Shown in pieces: positions 1-9,472 of a stretch of DNA of 64,000 nt. Numbering within the stretch: the first letter of the stretch is position 1; each line of letters opens with the position of its first letter. Origin of the DNA: Sinobaca qinghaiensis (GTDB taxonomy: Bacteria; Bacillota; Bacilli; Bacillales; Marinococcaceae); NCBI RefSeq assembly GCF_003610495.1, contig NZ_RAPK01000011.1, positions 62,001 through 126,000 on the forward strand, given 5' to 3'. Position numbers and translations under genes: made by a program. The notes under the pieces were generated by a model. It was given only the letters and a program-made list of their open reading frames with translations, ran no database searches and was not told where the DNA came from.

Positions 1-1
1 A

Positions 2-895
2 GCCAATATCACGAGAAAGCTGATTCCACCGACCATTGCATTAGGAGCCATTACGTTTACGATGACTGCTCTTCCCGGGACTCCGCAGATTCAGAACCTG
101 ATACCGATTGCTTCGTTTGAAACGACCGCGATGGCGGCTCCTATAATGGGCCTCGCAGCGGCGGCAGTTATGGGTGTCGGCGGGTACTTGTACCTGCGCT
201 GGCGCGAAAAAAAGCTTACCGCCCAGGGAGAAGTATTCACGGAGCCCAAAGACAAAAAAATAGTAGAAGATAATGGGAAAACCCCGCTGTTTTTATTGTC
301 CATTCTACCGCTTTTAGTCGTACTTGTGACGTTAAATATATTCGGCTGGGACATTGTAGTGTCGCTTATTTCCGGCATTGTGCTTATTCTTCTGCTTAAT
401 CTCGACAAATGGAAAGGATATATAAAAGCTATGAACGCCGGCGCTTCCGGCTCTGTTCTTGCGATTATTAACACAAGCGCGGCCGTTGGGTTTGGTACCG
501 TGGTGCAGAACGTGCCCGGCTTTGACCGGTTAACCGAGCTGCTTCTCGGCGTGCGCGGAAGCCCGCTCATTTCCGAAGCAATTGCCGTCAATATTCTCGC
601 AGGGGCCACCGGCTCTGCGTCAGGCGGGATGGGTATCGCGCTTGAAGCACTGGGTGAACAGTATTACCAGCTGGCGCTTGAAACCGGCATCAGTCCGGAA
701 GCCTTTCACCGCGTCGCTTCGCTGTCTTCGGGCGGACTGGACGCACTTCCGCATAACGGAGCTATATTAACCTTGTTAGCTGTAACCGGCATGACGCATC
801 GGGATTCCTACAAAGACATCTTTGTCGTTGCAGTGGCAATTCCTATCCTTGCCACCGTGGTAGCCATTATTCTTGCAAGCATCGGTCTTGTCTAA
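2..895 (+). CDS. GntP-family permease, C-terminal part (cut by window start)
   Basis: The frame is open from base 2, so the N-terminal part lies outside the window and the first ATG at 62 is internal. The visible 297 residues match the C-terminal part of GntP/gluconate:H+ symporters: a conserved PPTIALGA-type loop, a TALPGTPQIQN stretch, a hydrophilic KEKK loop around residues 70-90, then several hydrophobic helices and a glycine-rich re-entrant region (GASGSV, GATGSASGG). Family members import gluconate or other hydroxy-acids with protons across the cytoplasmic membrane. The next gene is an SDR reductase 28 bp downstream, so substrates such as 3-hydroxybutyrate are also possible. The substrate cannot be read from the sequence. 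Confidence 0.85.
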   Translation, partial: ANITRKLIPPTIALGAITFTMTALPGTPQIQNLIPIASFETTAMAAPIMGLAAAAVMGVGGYLYLRWREKKLTAQGEVFTEPKDKKIVEDNGKTPLFLLSILPLLVVLVTLNIFGWDIVVSLISGIVLILLLNLDKWKGYIKAMNAGASGSVLAIINTSAAVGFGTVVQNVPGFDRLTELLLGVRGSPLISEAIAVNILAGATGSASGGMGIALEALGEQYYQLALETGISPEAFHRVASLSSGGLDALPHNGAILTLLAVTGMTHRDSYKDIFVVAVAIPILATVVAIILASIGLV

Positions 896-923
896 TACAC
901 AGAAAAGAAAGGATCAGGATAAT

Positions 924-1667
924 ATGAAACGACTAGAAGGAAAAACAGCCGTTATTACAGGAGGCGGGCGCGGCATTGGCGCGGCGACTGCCGGAAAATT
1001 CCTCGAAGAAGGCGCCAACGTTGTCGTTGTTGACGTGAATCAGGACGACCTTGATCATGTGGTTAACGAAGCGGGAGAGCAACAGGAACGAATACTCGGC
1101 ATTAAAGCAGATATTACGAGCAAACAGGATATAGATCATGTATTAGCGGAAAGTGTCCGGACTTTTACCCGCGTGGATATTCTGATCAATAACGCCGGCA
1201 TTACAGCGGATTCCCAGCTGTTAAAAATGGAGGAAGAAGACTGGGACAAGGTGATAAACGTTAATTTAAAAGGCGTTTTTCTAATGACCCAAAAGGCGGC
1301 CGCTTTGATGAAAGAGCAGCAGTCCGGCGTCATCCTCAATGCGTCCTCCGTTGTTGGTGTTTACGGGAATTTCGGGCAGACCAACTACGCGGCTTCCAAA
1401 TTTGGGATTAATGGCATGACCAAAACGTGGGCAAAGGAACTCGGCCGGTATAAAATCAGAGTAAATTCCGTAGCTCCGGGTTTTATATTGTCACCGATGA
1501 CAGAAAAGATGCCGGAAAAAGCATTAACTATGATGAAAGAAAAAGCGGTGCTCGGCACGCTTGGCAGACCAGAAGACATTGCCAATGCCTACGCTTTTCT
1601 CGCATCAGATGAAGCGTCGTTTATTACAGGAGCCGTTCTGAATGTAGACGGCGGCGCGGTGATATAG
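924..1667 (+). CDS. SDR-family NAD(P)-dependent oxidoreductase (FabG-like)
   Basis: A 247-residue classical short-chain dehydrogenase. The TGGGRGIG cofactor motif is at residues 12-19, NNAG at 89-92, and the catalytic serine (about 141), Tyr155 and Lys159 (YAASK) are all present. The ATG at 924 is chosen because it follows AGAAAGGATCAGG and gives the normal MKRLEGK N terminus; an in-frame start further upstream would run into the permease gene. Family members are 3-oxoacyl-ACP reductases, acetoacetyl-CoA reductases or hydroxy-acid dehydrogenases. Its place 28 bp after a GntP permease suggests oxidation of the imported hydroxy-acid rather than fatty acid synthesis; that is inference. A terminator follows directly. 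Confidence 0.85.
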   Translation: MKRLEGKTAVITGGGRGIGAATAGKFLEEGANVVVVDVNQDDLDHVVNEAGEQQERILGIKADITSKQDIDHVLAESVRTFTRVDILINNAGITADSQLLKMEEEDWDKVINVNLKGVFLMTQKAAALMKEQQSGVILNASSVVGVYGNFGQTNYAASKFGINGMTKTWAKELGRYKIRVNSVAPGFILSPMTEKMPEKALTMMKEKAVLGTLGRPEDIANAYAFLASDEASFITGAVLNVDGGAVI

Positions 1668-1678
1668 AATAGAATACA

Positions 1679-1717
1679 AAACCGGGGGGCCCGCACCATG
1701 CCCTCCGGTTTTTTTGT
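1679..1717 (+). terminator. Intrinsic terminator after the GntP-SDR operon
   Basis: An 11-bp GC-rich stem (AACCGGGGGGC pairing with GCCCTCCGGTT, one G:T pair) is followed by seven T residues. Confidence 0.85.
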
Positions 1718-1826
1718 TGTACCTTTTTATTTGTAAAGGACTGGGAGATGAAATATGATTAGGTCAGCTTTCCTTACCCTGTATGCACGGCAACAGGCGA
1801 CTATGACCAAGAAAGGGCTTGACGAC

Positions 1827-2891
1827 ATGATATCTTTTCACGACATTACAAAACAATTTGCCGACCAGTCAACTGCCGTGGAGAACTTCAATCTGACGAT
1901 TAACAAAGGGGAATTTTTCGTTTTGATCGGCCCCAGCGGCTGCGGGAAAACGACCACGTTGAAAATGATCAACCGCCTGATTGAACCTACATCCGGCCGC
2001 ATTACAATCGAGGATAAAAACATTACCGAATGGAACCGCCAGGAGCTCCGCTGGAATATCGGCTACGTCCTTCAGCAGATTGCTCTGTTCCCGACAATGA
2101 CGATTGCTGAAAACATCGCCGTTGTGCCGGAAATGCGCAAATGGAAAAAAGCCGCTGTAGAGGAGCGGGTCGATGAGCTTTTGAATATGGTGGGGCTGGA
2201 TCCGGATACCTACAGGAACCGCCGCCCCTCTGAGCTTTCAGGCGGCCAGCAGCAGCGGATCGGTGTTATCCGGGCGCTTGCCGGCAATCCGGACATTATT
2301 TTAATGGATGAGCCGTTCAGCGCCCTTGATCCGATCAGCCGGGAACAGCTGCAAAAGGACATCCGCCAGCTGCAGGCCGATATTAAAAAAACCATCGTTT
2401 TTGTAACGCACGATATCGATGAAGCGATGGCTATCGGCGACCGGATCTGCCTGATGAAGGACGGCGGCATTGTCCAGGTGGGAACCCGGGAGGAGCTCGT
2501 CAATGAGCCGGCCGATGACTTCGTGAAAAACTTTATCGGTGACCGCCGGGACCCATGGGACACGCGCGTAAAAGAAGTGATGAACCCTAACAGCCATCTG
2601 CTGGCAAGCACCCAGGATATCAGTGACTACCCGCTGTATCCGGCGCCTCTTTATATTTTTAAAGATGACCGCACCTATGTAGGCCGCCAGGCCGAGGAGG
2701 GCATTGTCTCCAACGATCCTGCCATTCATCCGGAGGATACGCTGAAACACGCGCTGAAGTCATTTGACAATACCGAACTTGAAGCCCTCCCTGTGTTAAC
2801 CGGGAGCCGCATTGAAGGGGTACTCAGCTACAAAGATATTGTACAGTTTATGAAAAAATCCCAGCTGGAGCAGGAAGGGGAGCTGGTATAA
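1827..2891 (+). CDS. Quaternary-amine ABC transporter ATPase (OpuCA-like) with CBS region
   Basis: ATP-binding subunit of an osmoprotectant importer. Walker A is GPSGCGKTT, the Q-loop and the LSGGQQQRIG signature are followed by Walker B ILMDEP, and the H-loop is FVTHD. A C-terminal extension from about residue 235 resembles the paired CBS domains that sense ionic strength in OpuCA/OpuA-type ATPases, although the first CBS unit looks poorly conserved. I chose ATG 1827 (354 residues, MISFHDITKQF) because it aligns with OpuCA starts and has AAGAAAGGG upstream. ATGs at 1755 and 1803 in the same frame are alternatives. Its stop overlaps the start of the fused permease gene by one base, so the two are translationally coupled. 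Confidence 0.88.
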   Translation: MISFHDITKQFADQSTAVENFNLTINKGEFFVLIGPSGCGKTTTLKMINRLIEPTSGRITIEDKNITEWNRQELRWNIGYVLQQIALFPTMTIAENIAVVPEMRKWKKAAVEERVDELLNMVGLDPDTYRNRRPSELSGGQQQRIGVIRALAGNPDIILMDEPFSALDPISREQLQKDIRQLQADIKKTIVFVTHDIDEAMAIGDRICLMKDGGIVQVGTREELVNEPADDFVKNFIGDRRDPWDTRVKEVMNPNSHLLASTQDISDYPLYPAPLYIFKDDRTYVGRQAEEGIVSNDPAIHPEDTLKHALKSFDNTELEALPVLTGSRIEGVLSYKDIVQFMKKSQLEQEGELV

Positions 2892-4420
2892 TGGCGACGC
2901 TGCAGGAGTTGTGGGAACTATTTTCCACCCGCCAGGGCGAATTCTGGCAGGTGATGTGGCAGCACGTGCATATGTCGGTCGTTGCACTATTGTTTGCCGT
3001 ACTAATTGCCGTTCCGCTTGGCATTATTCTTACCCGGAAGCAAAAGCTGGCTGAACCGATCATCGGCGTGGCAGCGGTACTGCAGACAATACCAAGTCTT
3101 GCGCTGCTCGGGTTTATGATCCTGCTTTTAAATCAAATCGGTACGCTTCCCGCGGTCGTAGCACTCACCGCCTACGCCCTGCTTCCCATTCTGCGGAATA
3201 CATATACCGGCATCCAGGGAGTGGATCCTTCGATTCAGGAAGCGGCTGTCGGGATGGGGATGTCTTCGTTCCGGAAGCTTCGCAAAATTGAGCTGCCGAT
3301 GGCGATGCCGATTATTATGGCCGGTGTCCGCACCTCGATGGTGCTGATTGTAGGTACGGCTACGCTGGCCGCCCTTATCAGCGCCGGCGGTCTGGGCGAC
3401 TTTATTATGACCGGGATTGACCGGGCGAACAATGCCTACATTCTGCTGGGGGCTCTTCCTGCCGCCCTGCTGGCGCTGTTTTTTGATTTTATCCTGCGGA
3501 TGACAGAAAAACGCTCCCAGGGCAAAACGCTGGCTCCGATCCTTGCCGTACTGGGCCTGTCCGTGGCGATCGCCCTGGCACCATTATTTTCTTTTGCCCA
3601 GCAGCCGCAGATCACCATCGGCGGCAAGATTACCGCTGAACCGGAAATAATTGCCAACATGTACAAGCATCTGATTGAGGAAGAGACTGATCTTATGGTG
3701 GACGTTCGCACTGGGATGGGCAGCACCGATATTGCGTTTAATGCCCTTCAGTCCGATGATGTGGATGTGTACCTGGAATTTACAGGCACGGCGTTAACTA
3801 CGCTTTTAAATCAAACCCCGGAGCCCGGCACGACCGAAGAAGAAGTGTATGAGCAGGCGCGTACGGGATTGATGGAAGAGTACGACCTCGCTTATCTCGA
3901 GCCGATGGCATTTAACAATACCTATGCGCTTGCCGTCCGCGGGGAAACAGCGGAAGAGCTGGGCATTGAAACGATCTCTGATATGGAGACATACCGGGAT
4001 CAGCTGACGGCCGGGTTTACTTTTGAGTTTGCCGACCGGGAAGACGGGTATATAGGATTACAGGACATCTATGGATTTTCTTTTGAAAACGTAGAAACGA
4101 TGGACTCAGGTCTGCGCACCCGTGCCTTAACGACGGAGCAGGTGGACTTTATTGACGCCTTCTCCACTAGCGCGGACATTATTGAATACGACCTTGCGCT
4201 GATGGAAGACGACGAAAATCTGTTTCCGCCGTATCAGGGAGCCCCTCTGATGAAGCAGGAAACGCTTGAAGAGTATCCGGAACTAGAAGAGCCCCTGAAT
4301 CGTCTTGGCGGTATGATTACCGACGAGGAAATGCAGGAAATGAACTACAAAGTCGAGTATGATGACGAAGATCCGTATGATGTAGCAGAAGAGTACCTGC
4401 AGTCTGTTGATTTACTTTAA
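2891..4420 (+). CDS. Fused ABC permease and glycine betaine/choline-binding protein
   Basis: A 509-residue fusion. Residues 1 to about 210 are an OpuCB/ProW-type inner-membrane permease with several hydrophobic helices and the EAA loop (EAAVGMGMSS) that contacts the ATPase. After another membrane helix (about 215-238), residues 240-509 form an OpuAC-type substrate-binding domain (ITIGGKITAEPEIIANMYK, then GSTDIAFNAL and VDVYLEFTGTA), which would lie on the outer face. Such one-chain permease/receptor proteins are known in Firmicutes OpuA/BusA and related systems. With the upstream ATPase it makes a complete two-gene importer, most likely for betaine, choline or carnitine. Confidence 0.88.
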   Translation: MATLQELWELFSTRQGEFWQVMWQHVHMSVVALLFAVLIAVPLGIILTRKQKLAEPIIGVAAVLQTIPSLALLGFMILLLNQIGTLPAVVALTAYALLPILRNTYTGIQGVDPSIQEAAVGMGMSSFRKLRKIELPMAMPIIMAGVRTSMVLIVGTATLAALISAGGLGDFIMTGIDRANNAYILLGALPAALLALFFDFILRMTEKRSQGKTLAPILAVLGLSVAIALAPLFSFAQQPQITIGGKITAEPEIIANMYKHLIEEETDLMVDVRTGMGSTDIAFNALQSDDVDVYLEFTGTALTTLLNQTPEPGTTEEEVYEQARTGLMEEYDLAYLEPMAFNNTYALAVRGETAEELGIETISDMETYRDQLTAGFTFEFADREDGYIGLQDIYGFSFENVETMDSGLRTRALTTEQVDFIDAFSTSADIIEYDLALMEDDENLFPPYQGAPLMKQETLEEYPELEEPLNRLGGMITDEEMQEMNYKVEYDDEDPYDVAEEYLQSVDLL

Positions 4421-4445
4421 CTACATGCTAAAGGAGATAGATAAC

Positions 4446-4859
4446 ATGGCACACCGTAATCCCGACCAGCAGAAAATTAAGCATATTCTGGACACAAGCA
4501 AACGAATTGCTGTGGTAGGCCTGTCCGATAATCCCTCGCGGACGTCCTATCAGATCAGCAGCCAAATGCAGCAGGCCGGTTATGAAATTATTCCGGTCAA
4601 TCCTGTAGTTGATGAAGTGCTTGGAGTCAAAGCCGTTAAGCGGCTGCAGGACATTGACGGCCCGGTGGACATTGTCAACGTTTTCCGCCGCAGTGAATTC
4701 CTGCCGGAAGTTGCCCGCGACGTGCTCGATATTGAAGCAGGCACCTTCTGGGCCCAGCTTGGCGTCTCTCACGACGAAGTACCTGCCATTCTGAAAGAAA
4801 AAAATATAAATATAGTAATGGATTCATGCATCAAGGTCGAATACCAGATGACGCGCTGA
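4446..4859 (+). CDS. CoA-binding domain protein (YccU family)
   Basis: A 137-residue single-domain protein with the Rossmann-type CoA-binding fold. It has IAVVGLSDNPSRTSY near residues 20-34, IIPVNP near 50, VDIVNVFRR near 75 and a QLGV motif, in the same order as YccU/YneT proteins. The ATG at 4446 is preceded at normal spacing by AAAGGAG (4430-4436); an earlier in-frame start would overlap the transporter gene. Its role in cells is not established for the family. It lies 25 bp after the ABC transporter and is followed by a strong terminator, so it may be the last gene of that operon. Confidence 0.8.
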   Translation: MAHRNPDQQKIKHILDTSKRIAVVGLSDNPSRTSYQISSQMQQAGYEIIPVNPVVDEVLGVKAVKRLQDIDGPVDIVNVFRRSEFLPEVARDVLDIEAGTFWAQLGVSHDEVPAILKEKNINIVMDSCIKVEYQMTR

Positions 4860-4870
4860 GACAATTCCGG

Positions 4871-4911
4871 GAACCAGTTCAAACTTGAACTGGTTCTTTT
4901 TGTTTTTTTAT
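4871..4911 (+). terminator. Strong intrinsic terminator
   Basis: A perfect 12-bp inverted repeat (GAACCAGTTCAA with its complement, 2-nt loop) is followed by a T-rich tract. Confidence 0.92.
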
Positions 4912-4929
4912 GATATTTTGATGGAGGAC

Positions 4930-4958
4930 GTGTCATATAAAACATATGTTCGTATAAT
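4930..4958 (+). promoter_or_regulatory. parE promoter with LexA-like operator
   Basis: A TATAAT -10 box lies at 4953-4958 and a weak -35 (GTGTCA) at 4930-4935, with 17 bp between. The spacer ends in AAAACATATGTTCG (4939-4952), which matches the Bacillus LexA/DinR box CGAAC-N4-GTTCG at 12 of 14 positions (only the first two bases differ). A repressor there would block RNA polymerase. Regulation of parEC by LexA is known in B. subtilis. Confidence 0.65.
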
Positions 4959-5024
4959 GGCATGTGGTATGATAAGATATTATATAAAGATATTTGTTCT
5001 TGCATGAGAAGGGAGTCGGATTTT

Positions 5025-7001
5025 TTGGCAGCAAAGGGAACATACCAATATAACGACGAATCCATTCAGGTCCTCGAAGGCCTTGAAGCGGTTCGCAAAC
5101 GCCCCGGCATGTATATCGGAAGCACCGATAGCCGGGGACTTCATCATCTTGTTTTTGAAATTGTTGACAATGCCGTCGATGAAGCACTCGGCGGATATGG
5201 AAAAAACATTCAGGTCGTTCTGCATAAAGACAACAGCGTAAGCGTCTCTGATGCCGGCAGGGGAATGCCTACCGGTATGCACCAGACGGGAAAGCCAACG
5301 CCGGAAGTTATCCTGACGGTTCTTCATGCCGGCGGGAAGTTCGGCCAGGGCGGTTATGCAACAAGCGGAGGACTCCATGGCGTGGGGGCCTCTGTAGTGA
5401 ACGCCTTGTCCGAATCACTTGATGTTATGATCGACCGCGATGGCGAGAGCTTCCAGCAGTCCTTCCGGGACGGCGGTAAGCCGGTCACAGGTCTCGTAAA
5501 AAAAGGAACCACCAAAAAAACAGGTACAACGATCCGCTTTAAACCGGATCCGGCGATTTTTAACCATACCGTGTTTCAATACGACACATTAGCCGAACGC
5601 CTTCGGGAAGCAGCCTTTCTTTTGGGCGGAGTAACGATTGGTCTCCGCGATGAACGTCAGAAGGAAGTTGTGACCGATACGTTTTTATTTGATACAGGAA
5701 TTAAAGCATTCGTGGAATACTTGAACGAGGACAAGGAAACCCTTCATCCGGTCGTTTTCTTTGAAGGCGTCAATCAGGAGATTGAGGTGGAAACAGCCTT
5801 TCAATTTAATGATGCCTATACCGAAACCACGCTGTCGTTTGTGAACAACGTGCGTACAAGAGACGGAGGCACCCATGAGTCCGGAGCCAGATCGGCGCTC
5901 ACCCGGATTGTAAATGAATATGCCAGAAAGACCGGCCTGCTAAAAGAAAAAGATAAAAACCTTGACGGGTCAGACATCCGTGAGGGCTTTACGTCGGTTA
6001 TTTCAATACGGGTGCCGGAAGAAAAGCTGCAGTTTGAAGGCCAGACGAAAAGCAAACTCGGCACACCGGATGCACGTTCTGCTGTAGAGCAGGTTCTTGC
6101 CGAGAAACTGACCTACTTTTTTGAAGAAAACCCGACTGTCAGCCAGATGCTGATAAAAAAGGCTGTCAAGGCGTCCCAGGCAAGAGAAGCGGCACGCCGT
6201 GCCCGGGAAGAAGCCAGAAACGGCAAGAAAAACCGGAAAAAAGACGTGCTTCTCAGCGGAAAGCTGACTCCGGCCCAGTCCAAAAATCCGGACCGCAATG
6301 AGCTGTACCTGGTCGAGGGGGATTCGGCCGGCGGTTCAGCGAAGCAGGGACGGGACCGGAAATTTCAGGCGGTCCTTCCCCTCCGCGGAAAGGTCATCAA
6401 TACGGAAAAAGCCCGTATAGACGACATTATGAAAAACGAAGAGATCCGCACGATTATTTATGCTCTCGGCGCGGGAGTCGGTGCGGACTTTGTTCTCGAA
6501 GAGCGCAACTACGATAAAGTCGTGATTATGACCGATGCCGATACGGACGGTGCCCATATTCAGGTGCTGCTGCTGACGTTTTTTTACCGGTACATGCGGG
6601 AGCTTATTTCCTCCGGCAAGGTCTATATTGCCCTGCCGCCGCTGTATAAGATAAGCAAAGGCTCCGGCAAGAAAGAAAAAACAGAATATGCCTGGGATGA
6701 AGAAGGCATGCAGGAAGCAATGAAAAAGATCGGCAAAGGCTATATCATTCAGCGCTATAAGGGTCTCGGGGAAATGGACGCGACCCAGCTGTGGGAAACG
6801 ACAATGAATCCCGAGTCCCGTACGCTGATCCGGGTGACGATTGAAGATCTTGCCCGGGCCGACAAGCGCGTCAGCGTGTTGATGGGCGATAAAGTCGAAC
6901 CCCGCCGGAAGTGGATTGAGTCGAATGTGGCCTTTGGGCTGGAGGAAGACAGCAACATTCTGGAAAACGAAAACCTTCACCTGGAGGATGAATACGAATG
7001 A
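5025..7001 (+). CDS. parE: DNA topoisomerase IV subunit B
   Basis: ATPase subunit of topoisomerase IV, which decatenates daughter chromosomes. GHKL ATPase motifs are present (EIVDNAVDEA, DAGRGMP, the GGLHGVGASVVNALS lid), then the transducer domain, the Toprim motifs (YLVEGDSAGGSAKQGRDR, MTDADTDGAHI) and the C-terminal PESRTL / GDKVEPRRKWIE / NILENEN signature of Gram-positive ParE. I place the start at TTG 5025 (658 residues, close to the usual ~655), because GAAGGGAG ends about nine bases upstream and MAAKGTYQYN aligns with known ParE starts; ATG 5004 lies before that ribosome site. Its TGA overlaps the parC ATG by four bases. Confidence 0.96.
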   Translation: MAAKGTYQYNDESIQVLEGLEAVRKRPGMYIGSTDSRGLHHLVFEIVDNAVDEALGGYGKNIQVVLHKDNSVSVSDAGRGMPTGMHQTGKPTPEVILTVLHAGGKFGQGGYATSGGLHGVGASVVNALSESLDVMIDRDGESFQQSFRDGGKPVTGLVKKGTTKKTGTTIRFKPDPAIFNHTVFQYDTLAERLREAAFLLGGVTIGLRDERQKEVVTDTFLFDTGIKAFVEYLNEDKETLHPVVFFEGVNQEIEVETAFQFNDAYTETTLSFVNNVRTRDGGTHESGARSALTRIVNEYARKTGLLKEKDKNLDGSDIREGFTSVISIRVPEEKLQFEGQTKSKLGTPDARSAVEQVLAEKLTYFFEENPTVSQMLIKKAVKASQAREAARRAREEARNGKKNRKKDVLLSGKLTPAQSKNPDRNELYLVEGDSAGGSAKQGRDRKFQAVLPLRGKVINTEKARIDDIMKNEEIRTIIYALGAGVGADFVLEERNYDKVVIMTDADTDGAHIQVLLLTFFYRYMRELISSGKVYIALPPLYKISKGSGKKEKTEYAWDEEGMQEAMKKIGKGYIIQRYKGLGEMDATQLWETTMNPESRTLIRVTIEDLARADKRVSVLMGDKVEPRRKWIESNVAFGLEEDSNILENENLHLEDEYE

Positions 7002-9439
7002 CGCAGACAGAGAAATTTTTAGACTTACCGCTTGAAGATGTTATCGGCGACCGCTTCGGCCGCTACAGCAAATATATTATCCAGGAGCGGGCCCTGCCTG
7101 ACGCCCGGGATGGTCTGAAGCCGGTACAACGCCGGATTTTATACGCGATGTACCACGAAGGCAATACGTTTGAAAAACCGTTCCGTAAAGCCGCTAAAAC
7201 GGTAGGTAACGTAATTGGTAACTACCATCCGCACGGGGACAGCTCCGTGTATGAAGCGATGGTACGCATGAGCCAGGACTGGAAGGTCCGCAATGCGCTT
7301 GTGCAGATGCACGGCAACAACGGTTCGGTGGACGGAGACCCGCCCGCCGCGATGCGTTATACCGAGGCACGGCTGTCGGCACTTTCTGCCGAGCTTCTCC
7401 GTGATATTGAAAAAAGCACGGTCGAATATATTCCAAACTTCGATGATTCCCAGGAGGAGCCGGTCGTTCTGCCGGCGATGTACCCGAACCTTCTGGTTAA
7501 TGGCTCCACCGGTATCAGTGCCGGGTATGCTACCGATATTCCTCCGCATCAGCTCGGAGAAGTAATTGATGCAGCCTTAATGATGATTGATAAGCCGGAA
7601 GCGGGCGTCGAGGAACTGATGACGGTATTAAAAGGGCCGGATTTCCCGACCGGCGGCACTATTCAGGGACTAGAAGGCATCCGCAGTGCTTACGAAACCG
7701 GTAAAGGAAAAGTAATGCTGCGTGCCAATGCAGAAATTGAAGAGCTTCGCGGAGGACGCAAGCAGATCGTTATTACGGAAATCCCCTATGACGTAGTGAA
7801 ATCTAATCTTGTTAAAAAGATGGACGAAATCCGTTTTGATAAAAAAATCGACGGTATCGCTGAAGTCCGGGATGATACGGACCGGACCGGACTCCGTATT
7901 GTGATTGAGCTTAAAAAAGAAGCCGATCCCGAAAACGTACTGACATTTTTATACAAATCCACGGATCTGCAGATTGCCTATCATTTCAATATGGTGGCCA
8001 TCTATAACCAGACGCCGCAGCTTATGGGACTTAAACCATTGCTATCGGCTTATATCGACCACCAGCGTGAGGTCGTCACCAACCGGTCCCGTCATGAACT
8101 CGATAAAGCGGTCAAACGCCAGCATATTGTCGAAGGCCTGATTAAAGCCATATCGATTCTTGATGAAGTGATCGCAGCAATACGGGAATCCAACGATAAG
8201 GCGGATGCCAAACGGAACCTGGAAGAAAAGTATTCCTTTACTTCCGAACAGGCCGAAGCGATCGTCAACCTGCAGCTGTACCGTTTAACCAATACCGACA
8301 TTGTGACGCTTGAAAAAGAAGCAGATGCCCTCCGTAAAGAAATTACGCGTCTGGAAGGTATTCTTAAAAGCGATAAAAAGCTGATGGACGTGATTAAAAA
8401 AGAATTAACGCGGATCCGCAAGTTGTATAATGATGAGCGCCTCACAAAAATCGAAGAACATATCCAGGAGCTCAAGGTCGATATGGAGGGAATGATCCCT
8501 TCGGAAGACGTTATTATTACAGCAACACAGGAAGGCTATGTGAAACGTACGAGCATCCGCTCCTATTCGGCTTCCAAAGAAGAAAAGCCGGGAATGAAAG
8601 AAACCGATGAGCTCCTGTATTTCAGGGAAATGAACACCACGGATACGCTGCTGCTGTTTACAAAACGCGGCCAGTATATATATATGCCGGTTCACCAGCT
8701 CTCCGAGATCCGCTGGAAAGACAACGGACAGCATATCGGCAACCTCGTGCAGCTGGAGGCGGGGGATGAGCTGATCAAAGCCCTGCCGATCCGGACGTTT
8801 GATACAACAAACGAGCTATTGTTTATTACCAGACAGGGACTCGTGAAAAAAACACCGCTGAATGTGTACAAAGCCCAGCGCTATTCCAAAGCGCTGACGG
8901 CAGTTAAGCTTAAAGACGGCGATCAGGTCACAGCAGTCCTTGAGCTGGAACAAGAAACCGATCTATTTTTAGCCAGCTCCTACGGCTACGGCCTGCGTTT
9001 TCCAATCGAGGACATTCCTGTGGTCGGTAAACAGGCTGCCGGCGTAAAGGGCATTAATTTAAAAGATGGGGATGAAGTCATTAACGCTCTCCCGGTTACC
9101 AATGACACGATGCTGGTTCTTGTGACACAGCGGGGCGCTGTAAAGAAAATGAGCGCCGGTGACTTTGAACAGGCGAAGCGGGCCACAAGGGGACTTGTGA
9201 TGATCCGCGAGCTCAAATCCAATCCTCATCGGATTATCGGTCTGTACGAAACAAACGGCGGGGAGCAGGAAATTGTTCTCCGGACAGATAAAGGGGTCAC
9301 ACACACCGAGAACCTGAAACGTTTCCGGAAAAACGACCGGTACAGCAGCGGTTCGTTTGTTATTGATGAGAAAAAGCAAGGTATTGTGAAATACGTATGG
9401 ACACCAGTAGAATATAAATTACTTTCTAGTAAACCGTAA
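6998..9439 (+). CDS. parC: DNA topoisomerase IV subunit A
   Basis: Breakage-reunion subunit, 813 residues, nearly the same length as B. subtilis ParC. The catalytic tyrosine is Tyr121 in AAMRYTEAR. The quinolone-determining region reads HPHGDSSVYEA with Ser82 and Glu86, the residues that are mutated in fluoroquinolone-resistant GrlA/ParC, so this copy looks wild type there. A long coiled-coil arm spans roughly 370-490 and a six-bladed GyrA-like C-terminal DNA-wrapping domain runs from about 500 onward. It has the ATGA overlap with parE typical of Firmicutes. ParC rather than GyrA is supported by this pairing and by the lack of a QRRGGKG GyrA box. Confidence 0.96.
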   Translation: MTQTEKFLDLPLEDVIGDRFGRYSKYIIQERALPDARDGLKPVQRRILYAMYHEGNTFEKPFRKAAKTVGNVIGNYHPHGDSSVYEAMVRMSQDWKVRNALVQMHGNNGSVDGDPPAAMRYTEARLSALSAELLRDIEKSTVEYIPNFDDSQEEPVVLPAMYPNLLVNGSTGISAGYATDIPPHQLGEVIDAALMMIDKPEAGVEELMTVLKGPDFPTGGTIQGLEGIRSAYETGKGKVMLRANAEIEELRGGRKQIVITEIPYDVVKSNLVKKMDEIRFDKKIDGIAEVRDDTDRTGLRIVIELKKEADPENVLTFLYKSTDLQIAYHFNMVAIYNQTPQLMGLKPLLSAYIDHQREVVTNRSRHELDKAVKRQHIVEGLIKAISILDEVIAAIRESNDKADAKRNLEEKYSFTSEQAEAIVNLQLYRLTNTDIVTLEKEADALRKEITRLEGILKSDKKLMDVIKKELTRIRKLYNDERLTKIEEHIQELKVDMEGMIPSEDVIITATQEGYVKRTSIRSYSASKEEKPGMKETDELLYFREMNTTDTLLLFTKRGQYIYMPVHQLSEIRWKDNGQHIGNLVQLEAGDELIKALPIRTFDTTNELLFITRQGLVKKTPLNVYKAQRYSKALTAVKLKDGDQVTAVLELEQETDLFLASSYGYGLRFPIEDIPVVGKQAAGVKGINLKDGDEVINALPVTNDTMLVLVTQRGAVKKMSAGDFEQAKRATRGLVMIRELKSNPHRIIGLYETNGGEQEIVLRTDKGVTHTENLKRFRKNDRYSSGSFVIDEKKQGIVKYVWTPVEYKLLSSKP

Positions 9440-9472
9440 TAACATTATGTAAACAAGAGCGGGGCGGACATC

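Noticed and set aside
91-609. Long antisense open frames opposite strong genes (for example 91-609 and 51604-52806 on minus)
   Set aside because: They are mirror frames of clear genes (GntP permease, PhoD-like enzyme), with no ribosome site and no recognisable protein family.
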